Below are positions 23,294-31,017 of a stretch of 36,664 nucleotides of DNA, piece by piece. Below the pieces are notes generated by a model. It ran no database searches, was not told the DNA's origin, and was given only the letters and a program-made list of their open reading frames with translations. The stretch lies in assembly GCA_027491785.1 (NCBI GenBank), contig JAOZGJ010000029.1, positions 1-36,664 of the forward strand. The letters run 5' to 3'. Numbering within the stretch: the first letter of the stretch is position 1; the number at the start of each line of letters is the position of its first letter. A program made the position numbers and the translations under genes. This DNA is from Thermoproteota archaeon (GTDB lineage: Archaea; Korarchaeota; Korarchaeia; Korarchaeales; Korarchaeaceae).

Positions 23294-23827
23294 TCACCTC
23301 AATACTCTCTTACCTAAGGCATCCCATACCATTTCCTCGCTCACAGAATCATCGACTATCTTGTACATGAGATAACCGTCCTCTCCATCGGCATAATATG
23401 ATGGTAATATTCCGAGTTTTTTATACCCAAGCCCCTCATATAGCAATATAGCAGGATCGTTTGATACTCTTACCTCTAGATAAATTGCATCGGCCCCGTA
23501 ACCTTTCAATCCTTCTTCAGCTTTTATCATTAGTGCCTTTCCTATTCCTCTTCTCCTATGCCTCTTGCTCACCGCTATGGAAAGCACATGGCCAAGTAGG
23601 ATTGTAACCTTCTTAACGTAATAACTCTCAACCCTGCACATGACGTATCCAACCACCTCTCCTTTTTCGCCCTCAGCGACGAGGAAACTATTGGGAAATC
23701 TTCTATAGTTCTCTATAAAGAAGTAGCTAGGATAGTTCTCTGGGAGGAATACTCTATTTATCCTCTCGACTTCTTCTAAGTCTTCTGGTCTGAAGGGTCT
23801 GATTCTATATCCCTGTAGGATCACAAT
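23294..23827 (-). CDS. GNAT-family N-acetyltransferase, RimI/NatA-like
   Basis: A 177-residue GNAT acetyltransferase with the acetyl-CoA loop RHRRRGIGKALM (Q/RxxGxG/A) and the C-terminal motif NDPAILLYEGLGYKKLG typical of RimI and the archaeal N-terminal acetyltransferase Ard1. The likely role is acetylation of protein N-termini. GTG 23827 is preferred: a TATA box at 23844-23855 predicts transcription starting near 23825, making the message leaderless. ATG 23845 and ATG 23866 lie inside or before that TATA box. First gene of the operon running to 20459. Confidence 0.82.
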   Translation of the reverse strand: MVILQGYRIRPFRPEDLEEVERINRVFLPENYPSYFFIENYRRFPNSFLVAEGEKGEVVGYVMCRVESYYVKKVTILLGHVLSIAVSKRHRRRGIGKALMIKAEEGLKGYGADAIYLEVRVSNDPAILLYEGLGYKKLGILPSYYADGEDGYLMYKIVDDSVSEEMVWDALGKRVLR

Positions 23828-23843
23828 AGATCTTAAGGGAGAC

Positions 23844-23855
23844 ATATATTTTAAA
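23844..23855. promoter_or_regulatory. shared TATA box between acetyltransferase and M50-like genes
   Basis: The sequence atatattttaaa reads as a TATA box both ways. It lies 22-25 bases from GTG 23827 on the minus strand and from ATG 23872 on the plus strand, so both messages would start at or within a few bases of their first codon. Confidence 0.5.
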
Positions 23856-23871
23856 CAGATGGTCATCCCCT

Positions 23872-24951
23872 ATGTCGAAAATACCACCCTCGGTAGAGAA
23901 GATAGTTTCTGAAAGCTTTGAAGTGTTGGATGTCATGTACTATCCAGATTCCGTCGAATTCATCCTATCAAATCTACCTCCGGAGGATTCCAGAGAGAGA
24001 TTCATAGAAATTCTGAATAAGGTCTCATCAATGGAACTAACGCCTAAGCTTTATTTGGAGGATGATCGGCTGAAGTTGAAGATATCTGTACGAGAAAAAC
24101 CGATTACTTCCAGAAAGAACCTAATAGTGGTGTTAAATATGCTAGCAATTGGTACAGTGTTTATTTCCAGCTGGGTCGTAGCTAGTGGAACTGGGAAGTT
24201 GCTTGAGGGACTGGGCATCCATCCTAACATTATGGGTGACCTGCTAATCAGTTCGGCAGCCATGCTCGCATTTCTACTGATACATGGACTTGCTCATACA
24301 ATCGAGAGGTGGAATGAAAGGAAATCTTGGCCTAGCTTATTTATCCCAGCACCTCCTCCTCCCCTTGGATTTGGCACCTTTGGAGACATACTTGTAATAG
24401 ATGAGCCATTGGTTAATAGGGAGGAAATGCTTGATCTCGGATTGTCTGGTCTGTTAGCTGGACTGACAATATCCCTCATAATATCGTTCTTAGGCCTCCT
24501 TCAATCGCCCGCTGTCCCATCTAAGGTAGCTGAATCTTGGGTCAAGGAAGGCAAAGCGGGTTACCTTCCAACTCCACTGATTTTCTTTCTAATGGAGCGA
24601 ATTCTCTCTCCCGGTGGGGATAAAGTCCTCCTCCTATCCCCCCTAGCCTTAACTGGCATGGGTGCTCTCCTCATAACATTCCTCATATCAATGCCCCTCA
24701 TGCCATGGGACGGTGGCTACGTAGCTCACTCTCTTATACCGAGGGATAAAATAAGGAAAGTGGATTGGCTGGCAGTTATAGGCGTTATTCTGATAAACCC
24801 AATCTTAGGAGCCTTAATGTTGCTTTCCATGTTCCTACCATTCAAATCCATAACACTAGACGAGTATAGCGAGGTGTCCTTATCTAAGAAGAAGAGGGGA
24901 TTTATAGCATACACCCTAATACTCCTTCTCTCCATTCCCATTATCCAATAA
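23872..24951 (+). CDS. site-2-protease (M50)-like membrane protein, probable pseudoprotease
   Basis: A 359-residue polytopic membrane protein. A soluble N-terminal domain (1-85) precedes several transmembrane helices (about 86-107, 120-140, 195-215, 255-280, 295-320, 340-358). The first M50 motif, normally HExxH, reads H138-G-L-A-H142; the catalytic Glu is replaced by Gly (GGA codon, one base from GAA). The second motif keeps its Asp: MPWDGGYVAHSL, D280. The long loop APPPPLGFGTFGDILVID matches archaeal S2P-like proteins. Both His and the Asp could still bind zinc, but general-base catalysis should be lost. It may be a membrane chaperone or regulator rather than a protease. Confidence 0.8.
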   Translation: MSKIPPSVEKIVSESFEVLDVMYYPDSVEFILSNLPPEDSRERFIEILNKVSSMELTPKLYLEDDRLKLKISVREKPITSRKNLIVVLNMLAIGTVFISSWVVASGTGKLLEGLGIHPNIMGDLLISSAAMLAFLLIHGLAHTIERWNERKSWPSLFIPAPPPPLGFGTFGDILVIDEPLVNREEMLDLGLSGLLAGLTISLIISFLGLLQSPAVPSKVAESWVKEGKAGYLPTPLIFFLMERILSPGGDKVLLLSPLALTGMGALLITFLISMPLMPWDGGYVAHSLIPRDKIRKVDWLAVIGVILINPILGALMLLSMFLPFKSITLDEYSEVSLSKKKRGFIAYTLILLLSIPIIQ

Positions 24952-24983
24952 ATTAAAATCTAACTTTTTATCATTTTTCTAGA

Positions 24984-25799
24984 ATGAGTCACGAAGATTA
25001 CGATGAGAAACTGGCAGAGAAGGAGGAGCTTGATGAGAGGATCCATGATCTGAGGAACCTAGTAAGCAAGCTTAAGCAGGAAGTTGAATCGCTGAATATT
25101 AAGCAAGAGACCCTCATCAAGGAGATCGAAGAACTCCAGCGGAAGAAGCTTGAACTTGAGGAGGAGATAGCGAAGGGCACGATGAAAATAGAGAATTTGA
25201 AGATGCAAATAGGAGAGCTAGAAAAAGATTTGGATTCGCTCAAGGAGGGCAAAGAGAGAATAAAAGCTGAAATTAACTCTTTAGAATCGAGAAAGTCTGC
25301 GCTCAATGCCGAAGTCTCTTCCTTAGAATCAAAGATTTCGGTAATGAAGGAAGAGGAGAAAACCCTCAGGCAGAATGTTAGTAAATTAAATACGCAGAAA
25401 AGAAAGCTAGAATCACAGAAATCGATCTTGATAGGAGAGATAGAGGAATTGAGAAGGATAAGAGAAGATTTAAGCGAGGACATACGTCAGATGTCCAATC
25501 GAGTTAAGGAAGCAACTTCTCTAATTATCGAGAAGATATCTCCACTCTCCGGTAATCTATCCAAGCTAGTGATCCTTCTCACAGATAATGAGGGGAAATT
25601 AGACGAGATATCTAGATCACTAGGAGAACTTAATTCATTCTTGAGCGACTTAGAATCCAAACAAAAAATATTAGACGGCTTAGATAGCGAAATAGAATAC
25701 AGAAGAGCTAGAGTAGATCTCCTCAGGGCAGAAGAGGAGAGACTGAGGGAATCCCTGTCCAGAGCGAAAGATGAGGCTGGTGACGTACAGGGTAGTTAA
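24984..25799 (+). CDS. long coiled-coil protein of unknown function
   Basis: A 271-residue highly charged protein that is almost entirely coiled coil, with heptad-like Leu/Ile spacing from about 5 to 180 and a second helix region 220-265, a break around LIIEKISPLSGNLSKLVILL. No ATPase motifs are present, so it is not an SMC protein; resemblance to SMC or Rad50 arms is compositional. The TATA-like ataaattaaaat near 24949-24960 predicts a nearly leaderless message from ATG 24984. The next gene is eS25. Confidence 0.6.
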   Translation: MSHEDYDEKLAEKEELDERIHDLRNLVSKLKQEVESLNIKQETLIKEIEELQRKKLELEEEIAKGTMKIENLKMQIGELEKDLDSLKEGKERIKAEINSLESRKSALNAEVSSLESKISVMKEEEKTLRQNVSKLNTQKRKLESQKSILIGEIEELRRIREDLSEDIRQMSNRVKEATSLIIEKISPLSGNLSKLVILLTDNEGKLDEISRSLGELNSFLSDLESKQKILDGLDSEIEYRRARVDLLRAEEERLRESLSRAKDEAGDVQGS

Positions 25800-25843
25800 G
25801 TTAAAAATGAGGGAGCCATTTACTCTAGGCTAGGGTATCCCAT

Positions 25844-26101
25844 ATGAGTACAGAGAAATCGGAGAAGATAGTAAGAGATATTGAAGTGAAGCCTTCCATA
25901 CTTGAGCAAATAAAGAAGGAAGTTCAGAGATCGAAGGTGGTGACTCCTCAATCCTTGGCTCTAAAATATAATATAAGAGTGAGCGTAGCTAAACGGTTAC
26001 TCAGGCAGTTCGAGAGGGAGGGCTTAGTGGTATATGTTGATGGTAATTCAAGGATAAGGATTTATAGGGGAGCGAGGTCTAAAACTCCGAAGGAGGGTTG
26101 A
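25844..26101 (+). CDS. rps25e: ribosomal protein eS25
   Basis: An 85-residue winged-helix protein matching eS25: KVVTPQSLALKYNIRVSVAKRLLRQFEREG is the typical core (positions about 34-63), followed by the wing with RIRIYRG. It is a small-subunit ribosomal protein found in TACK and Asgard archaea and in eukaryotes, which is one of the best taxonomic hints in the window. AGGCTAGGG lies before ATG 25844. Confidence 0.85.
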   Translation: MSTEKSEKIVRDIEVKPSILEQIKKEVQRSKVVTPQSLALKYNIRVSVAKRLLRQFEREGLVVYVDGNSRIRIYRGARSKTPKEG

Positions 26102-26145
26102 AGTCTCTCGTTATATAAATTCCCTCCTCGGGGGTGAAACCATAT

Positions 26146-26532
26146 TTGAGAAATAGATCAGAAGGTATAGAGAAGTATCTAATATACATAAAGTCAGACT
26201 CATTATTAAATAAAATTTCCATAGAATTGATAAGACATTTATCACCCATAACAATAGAGAGGCTTTACCGTCACCTTCCAATGGTTGGGATGGTCGTGAG
26301 GGATAGCAATTTACTTTACATATCCGCTCCCTTAGACACTAGGCTTGAGAAACCTAGAAATAGGTTGAAGAAAGGCTTTGTAGCATATTCTCCAGCTAAG
26401 AAGATGTTATTAATAGCTTTAGATGACATAAGGCTGAATGAGAGCGTTAACTCGCTTGGTAGGGTTGTAAGTGGCCTAGATGAGCTAATAAAATTAAGAA
26501 CAGGTAATATGGTAAGGTTGGAAAGGATATGA
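26146..26532 (+). CDS. cyclophilin-like fold protein (COG2164-type)
   Basis: A 128-residue protein resembling the archaeal COG2164/TM1367-like proteins, which have a small cyclophilin-like β-barrel: IYIKSDSLLNKISIELIRHL, TIERLYRHLPMVGMV, LLYISAPL, and KKGFVAYSPAKKMLLIAL. Biochemical function unknown; peptidyl-prolyl isomerase activity is not shown for this group. TTG 26146 is preferred over GTG 26134 because GGGGGTGA at 26130-26137 fits it and a TATA-like ttatataaat at 26111-26120 would start transcription near 26142. It overlaps the next gene by ATGA. Confidence 0.65.
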   Translation: MRNRSEGIEKYLIYIKSDSLLNKISIELIRHLSPITIERLYRHLPMVGMVVRDSNLLYISAPLDTRLEKPRNRLKKGFVAYSPAKKMLLIALDDIRLNESVNSLGRVVSGLDELIKLRTGNMVRLERI

Positions 26533-27203
26533 TATCTTTCCTATGGAACGGCTGCTCAGCCATATTACTAAAGCTGGGTAGTCTCAATATACTAATTGAT
26601 CCAGGTGATCTCTTCTCACCTGTTGACCTAGAAGATCTCCTCGGGAAGGGAGGAACGATAGATATCGTCATGTACACGCATGAGCATACAGGTCATTTCG
26701 ATCCCTCCTTCCTAAGGAGAATAGTTAGTGAGTATGATCCTTATATAGTAGCTAATAAGGGGGTCTTCAGATCCATAGGAAGGTGGGCCGATAGAAGCAG
26801 AAGCAGGAGCAAGATCGTGAAACTTAAAGGTGGAGAGATGATTTCCTTACTAGAAGGTAAAATTCATGCCTTAAGATCCGTTCATCCTGGGATACATCCG
26901 CTCGTCTTTCTCATAGAATTCCATGGTAAGGCTATCTTTCACGGAGATAGCACAGGATTCTCCCATGCGTTCGAGGCATTTTCACCGGTAGACTTAGCGT
27001 TCATACCAGCTGGAAACCCATCTCCGAATGCGAGCCCTAACGAGGCAATTAGGATCATCAAAGCACTAGCACCTAAAGTCGCAGTCCCTATCCACGGTAC
27101 TGATGAGGAACTCGAGGAGGTAGGACGCAAGGTAACAATGGCGGGCCTTAATGTCAGGATAATAAGACCAAGAAAGGGCAAGCTTATCGAGATCGAGATC
27201 TAA
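26529..27203 (+). CDS. metallo-β-lactamase-fold hydrolase, UlaG/COG2220-like
   Basis: A 224-residue metallo-β-lactamase-fold protein with the order of the UlaG/COG2220 group: WNGCSAILLKLGSLNILIDPG, THEHTGHFD (H51, H53, H56), IFHGDST, DLAFIPAGNPSPNASPNEA and VPIHGTDEE. In the signature HxHxDH the Asp before the last His is Gly55, so one metal ligand of the second site is missing. It may bind a single metal or be inactive. Substrate unknown. Translationally coupled (ATGA) to the cyclophilin-like protein, suggesting a joint role. It overlaps the convergent thiL tail by 20 bases. Confidence 0.75.
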   Translation: MISFLWNGCSAILLKLGSLNILIDPGDLFSPVDLEDLLGKGGTIDIVMYTHEHTGHFDPSFLRRIVSEYDPYIVANKGVFRSIGRWADRSRSRSKIVKLKGGEMISLLEGKIHALRSVHPGIHPLVFLIEFHGKAIFHGDSTGFSHAFEAFSPVDLAFIPAGNPSPNASPNEAIRIIKALAPKVAVPIHGTDEELEEVGRKVTMAGLNVRIIRPRKGKLIEIEI

Positions 27204-28158
27204 AATGCTCCCATCCACCCTCCGCTACCCTAATTATCTCGTTGTTTCTCTCAATGAAAACTCCAGGCTCTTCTATTACAACTCCTATCTCAAGGAAGTT
27301 AAGTCCCTTCCTTGAGGATTCTGCCCTAAGATGGGGCAGCTCCTCTCTCGGGACGGTGAAGATTATATGGTACTCCTCGCCTCCATGGAATACGACATCT
27401 AATGGATCTAGTTTCCTTTTCTCAATGAATTTTGATATTGTTGGATCTAGTGGAATTTTATTCACCAGAAAACCGTACCCACTAGCTCTTGACAGTTCTT
27501 TCAGGGACCAATAGAGTCCATCACTGCTATCTATAGAGGAGGACGCGTAGTTCGATATAAGAATCCCTTCATCAACTCTAGCTTTAGGTTCATAGACCGC
27601 CTTGATTGCTAGTTCTCTGAGGCGATCAGGGAGGCTCATTCCTCTCAGCAGATGTTGAAACCCCAGCCAAGTTAGGCCGAAAGTACCCGTCGTCACTATC
27701 ACATCTCCGGGTTTGGATCCTCTCCTGCTAACCAGCCTATTAATTATCCTCCCAACGGAGAATCCAGCTAATATCAGTTCCTTGGATTCTCCCAAGTCTC
27801 CTCCCGTGAAATATGCGTCATATTCCCTAGATCCTCTCTCCAATCCTCTTATGATTGAGATGAAATTATTTTCTTCCATCTCGGCTGGTAGTCCAACGGA
27901 AGCCATGAAAAATATTGGCTTAGCTCCTTTCGCGGCTAGATCTGAGAAATTAGAAACCACGCATTTTCTAGCATAGTTCTCCAAACTCATTCCGGGAAGA
28001 AGATCGGTAGATGAGGCCATCATATCGGTATTAAAAACATATATTCCTTCAAAGAGCTTTCTAGCAGAAGCATCGTCCCTTCCTAGCTCTAACATCTCCT
28101 CGGGATCCTCAGTAAGCAATTTCCTTATCATATCGATTAGTTCCCTTTCAGGTCTCAC
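27184..28158 (-). CDS. thiL: thiamine-monophosphate kinase
   Basis: A 324-residue ThiL of the AIR-synthase/PurM fold, which phosphorylates thiamine monophosphate to thiamine diphosphate. Visible are an Asp-rich metal site (GRDDASARKL is the local version), FNTDMMASSTDLLPGM, SNFSDLAAKGAKP, GGDLGESKE and SSIDSSDGLYWSL. GTG 28158 gives the family length; the frame stays open for 73 codons further but would run into the divergent gene. A TATA-like TTTAACAT about 24 bases upstream predicts a leaderless message. Confidence 0.9.
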   Translation of the reverse strand: MRPERELIDMIRKLLTEDPEEMLELGRDDASARKLFEGIYVFNTDMMASSTDLLPGMSLENYARKCVVSNFSDLAAKGAKPIFFMASVGLPAEMEENNFISIIRGLERGSREYDAYFTGGDLGESKELILAGFSVGRIINRLVSRRGSKPGDVIVTTGTFGLTWLGFQHLLRGMSLPDRLRELAIKAVYEPKARVDEGILISNYASSSIDSSDGLYWSLKELSRASGYGFLVNKIPLDPTISKFIEKRKLDPLDVVFHGGEEYHIIFTVPREELPHLRAESSRKGLNFLEIGVVIEEPGVFIERNNEIIRVAEGGWEHFRSRSR

Positions 28159-28176
28159 GCTACGAAACTGTGAACT

Positions 28177-28188
28177 AAATGTTAAATC
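28177..28188. promoter_or_regulatory. TATA-like element between thiL and the 2,3-diphosphoglycerate-family gene
   Basis: The sequence aaatgttaaatc lies in the 60-base divergent gap, 24 bases from GTG 28158 and about 37 from ATG 28219. The plus-strand gene has AGGTGAT at 28210-28216, so its short leader would carry a ribosome-binding site while thiL would be leaderless. Confidence 0.4.
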
Positions 28189-28218
28189 CTTTTCCCAGCT
28201 AAAAACACAGGTGATCCT

Positions 28219-29541
28219 ATGGTTAGGAAGGTCATCATTATGGGGGCCGCTGGCCGTGACTTCCACAATTTTAACGTCTTCTTCAGGGATAATGAAGAAT
28301 ATAGGGTTGTAGCCTTCACAGCAGCCCAGCTTCCAGATATTGCAGGCCGGATCTACCCACCAGAGCTGGCCGGCCACCTCTATCCTGATGGAATACCTAT
28401 TTTACCTGAGGAGAAGCTTCCCGAATTGATAAGGGAAAATGATGTCGATCTAGTAGTCTTCTCATATAGCGATGTTCCTCATCAATACCTGATGGAGAGA
28501 GCTGCTATAGCTCAGGCGAACGGTGCTGATTTCATGCTACTAGGTCCCAAGAGCACCATGCTTAAATCTGAAAAGCCCGTCATAGCCGTTACAGCTGTAC
28601 GGACGGGATCTGGCAAGAGCCCTACGAGCCGGAGGGTATCTAAGATACTCAAGGAAAAGGGCCTAAAGGTCGCTGTTGTGAGGCATCCCATGCCATACGG
28701 TGATCTAAGTAAGCAGATAGTACAGAAATTCGTAACACTGGAAGATTTGGACCGGTACAATACTACTATAGAGGAGAGAGAGGATTATGAGCCCCATTTA
28801 ATTTTAGGAAATACGGTATTCGCCGGTGTAGATTACGAGAAGATCCTTAGAGAGGCTGAGAAGGAAGCAGATATCATCCTATGGGACGGGGGCAACAATG
28901 ATTTTCCGTTTTATAAACCAGATCTCATGATAACCGTAGCTGATCCTCTCAGAGCTGGTCATGAGCTGACCTACTGGCCAGGAAGCGTGAATATAAGGAT
29001 GGCCGATGTGGTAATAATAAACAAGATAGACACGGCTTGTTATTCCGATATATACAAGGTTCTAAATAATGTTGAGAAGGTAAACCCCAAAGCCAAGATA
29101 GTTATGGCGGCAATGCCTTACGTAGTTGATAAGCCCGAACTAATCGCTGGTAAAAAGGTGCTTGTAGTAGAGGATGGTCCTACAGTCACTCATGGTGAGA
29201 TGGGATATGGAGCAGGTTTCCTGATGGCAAAGAAGCTCAATGCTGAGATAATAGATCCAAGACCTTATGCCGTAGGGTCCATAAAGGAGGCCTATAGGAA
29301 GTACACTCACCTTGAATCGGTCTTGCCTGCCATGGGCTATAGTGACAGGCAGATGAGGGAACTAGAGGAGACAATAAATGCGGCTCCTGTGGATGCTGTT
29401 GTTCTAGGAACCCCAACAGATCTTAGTAGATATCTGAAGATAAACAAGCCTGCAGCCCATGTTAAGTACGATATCCAGGAGGTAGGTCCCCTCACATTAG
29501 ATCAGATAATAGACGAGTTCCTCAGCAAGGTGGGTCTATGA
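28219..29541 (+). CDS. cyclic 2,3-diphosphoglycerate synthetase-family protein
   Basis: A 440-residue protein of the COG2403/cyclic 2,3-diphosphoglycerate synthetase family, often annotated as predicted GTPase. It begins with a Rossmann-like domain (KVIIMGAAGRDFHNFNVFF), then a P-loop (AVRTGSGKSPTSRRV, about residues 126-140), WDGGNNDFPF, and NKIDTACYSD as a nucleotide-base motif. In some methanogens the enzyme makes the thermoprotectant cyclic 2,3-diphosphoglycerate; many family members occur in non-methanogens with unproven function. AGGTGAT precedes ATG 28219. It overlaps the next gene by ATGA. Confidence 0.75.
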   Translation: MVRKVIIMGAAGRDFHNFNVFFRDNEEYRVVAFTAAQLPDIAGRIYPPELAGHLYPDGIPILPEEKLPELIRENDVDLVVFSYSDVPHQYLMERAAIAQANGADFMLLGPKSTMLKSEKPVIAVTAVRTGSGKSPTSRRVSKILKEKGLKVAVVRHPMPYGDLSKQIVQKFVTLEDLDRYNTTIEEREDYEPHLILGNTVFAGVDYEKILREAEKEADIILWDGGNNDFPFYKPDLMITVADPLRAGHELTYWPGSVNIRMADVVIINKIDTACYSDIYKVLNNVEKVNPKAKIVMAAMPYVVDKPELIAGKKVLVVEDGPTVTHGEMGYGAGFLMAKKLNAEIIDPRPYAVGSIKEAYRKYTHLESVLPAMGYSDRQMRELEETINAAPVDAVVLGTPTDLSRYLKINKPAAHVKYDIQEVGPLTLDQIIDEFLSKVGL

Positions 29542-30296
29542 GCGAGGAGATTAGAGAGAGAAGAATATGGTTGATCAATTGGAGAGAATTCAGGGAAGCT
29601 ATAGAAGATACTGACTTAGCCATACTGCCAATAGGAGTGAATGAAGCACATGGACCGCACCTCCCTCTAGGGACAGACTTTCTCATCCCGGAATGGATAG
29701 CGGAGCAACTAGCTAGGGATGTAAACGCGCTTATAGCCCCTCCGATAAGGTATGGCGTGGTAACAGGACTATCTGGCTACTGGGGATCCATAAGCATAAG
29801 CAAGGAAACGTTGGAGTCCCTAATCTATGAGGTGCTTAAGGGATTATCTGATAATGGTTTTGAGAAGGTCATAATACTAAATGGTCACGGGGGATCCGGC
29901 CAGGTCAATGCCATTACTAATGCCATGGAAAAAGCTTGGAAGAACTTGGGGATTAGAAGCATAGCGATAGCTTGGTGGGTCCTATCATCTGAACTTACGG
30001 TTCAATTCTTCGGGGGAAGTGGTGGTCATGCAGGAGTAGACGAGACTGCCATGGTAATGGCAGTGGATCAAACTCTAGTCAGAGGACCTATGGAGGAGGA
30101 TGAAATCTACGAAGTCAAAAGGGGCTCATCACCCGTTCCTCTTCCGGGTTCCATACTATCTTATGACGACAAGTTCGTTTCAGAGATTCCATCACTGGAG
30201 CAGGCTAGGGAATTCGCAAACAGGGTACTGCAGGTAATTAAGGATGAGATTGAAAGGGTCCTAGATGGTTGGGAGAGTCAGGAGATCCTTCCCTAA
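29538..30296 (+). CDS. creatininase-family amidohydrolase
   Basis: A 252-residue metal-dependent amidohydrolase of the creatininase/ArfB/MftE family. The metal-binding series is visible: Glu and His in GVNEAHGPHLPLGTD, with its Asp, NGHGGSGQ and HAGVDETA. Known relatives open formamide or lactam rings (ArfB in riboflavin/F420 synthesis, MftE cutting a modified peptide). The substrate cannot be assigned here. Translationally coupled to the 2,3-diphosphoglycerate-family gene by a 4-base overlap, so the pair probably works in one pathway. Confidence 0.85.
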   Translation: MSEEIRERRIWLINWREFREAIEDTDLAILPIGVNEAHGPHLPLGTDFLIPEWIAEQLARDVNALIAPPIRYGVVTGLSGYWGSISISKETLESLIYEVLKGLSDNGFEKVIILNGHGGSGQVNAITNAMEKAWKNLGIRSIAIAWWVLSSELTVQFFGGSGGHAGVDETAMVMAVDQTLVRGPMEEDEIYEVKRGSSPVPLPGSILSYDDKFVSEIPSLEQAREFANRVLQVIKDEIERVLDGWESQEILP

Positions 30297-30300
30297 TCAA

Positions 30301-31017
30301 TCAAATAAGGCTATCTCTCCAACTTTTTGCTCCAATAATTATTCTTTTTAGCTCTTTAGTATCATATAAATGTCTCCTACTTGGATATATAATGAGATAG
30401 GGTGTTTCACCTTTGAGTCCAGGTATCACCTTTCTAGGTGGTTTCCCTTCCGTTATATACATGGAGATACCTACAAGCTTTCTATGATTTATGAGATCAT
30501 GAGGGGACATTCCATATACGTATATGATGCCCAGCCTCGGATCTAACAGGTTATCAGCTATGTTCACTGACCCCTCCCCAAGCAGCTCAAATGCCATGTA
30601 ATGATCCCTCCCTATCTTAGATGCAAGTACTTGGAGTTTCCTCACTGCTATCATCGGATTCCCGTTGAAGGGCTTGGATGATGGTCTTATGATCATAAAA
30701 TCAGCATTTAAAATCTTAGCGAGTTTTCCAGCTTCCTCTATACTCCTAATTGACGCCTCAGATATGTAGGGATTACTACTAAACAGGTTAATATCGGTTT
30801 CAGGTGATCTGACGACAACTACGGCATCAATCGATGATAATACGGATTTAAGAGATAACATTGAAGATTTGTGCATCATTGATGGGAGGTAGTGGGGAGG
30901 TTCTGTTGATATTATGAACCCCTCACATCCCAGCTTACTTAAGAGCATAACAGTTTCAGATAACTCAGCTCCCCAGAGAAACTCCGTTGAACAAAGCACT
31001 CTCATACTATCGGGCAA
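30301..31017 (-). CDS. TIM-barrel protein related to xylose isomerase/AP endonuclease family 2
   Basis: A 238-residue protein with the strand order of the sugar isomerase/endonuclease IV-like barrel: MRVLCSTEFLW, GCEGFIISTEPPHYLPSM, ILNADFMIIRPSSKPF, HYMAFELLGEG, GIIYVYGMS. The metal-ligand His/Glu/Asp set of working family members is only partly recognisable (Glu in FELLGEG), so it may be a divergent or inactive member. TTG 31017 has GAGGGG at the right spacing; ATG 31005 is the alternative. A TATA-like ATTATATA lies near 31056. A second, intact-looking relative is at 33583-34383. Confidence 0.55.
   Translation of the reverse strand: MPDSMRVLCSTEFLWGAELSETVMLLSKLGCEGFIISTEPPHYLPSMMHKSSMLSLKSVLSSIDAVVVVRSPETDINLFSSNPYISEASIRSIEEAGKLAKILNADFMIIRPSSKPFNGNPMIAVRKLQVLASKIGRDHYMAFELLGEGSVNIADNLLDPRLGIIYVYGMSPHDLINHRKLVGISMYITEGKPPRKVIPGLKGETPYLIIYPSRRHLYDTKELKRIIIGAKSWRDSLI

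Noticed and set aside
23872-24951. Active M50 site-2 protease
   Set aside because: The catalytic Glu of HExxH is Gly, so protease activity cannot be supported from sequence.
24998-25483. Minus-strand open frame of 161 codons inside the coiled-coil gene
   Set aside because: Serine/phenylalanine-rich antisense shadow of a coiled-coil gene, with no start signals.
27184-28377. Longer ThiL start at 28377
   Set aside because: The extra 73 residues would overlap the divergent gene at 28219, lie upstream of the TATA element and do not resemble ThiL.
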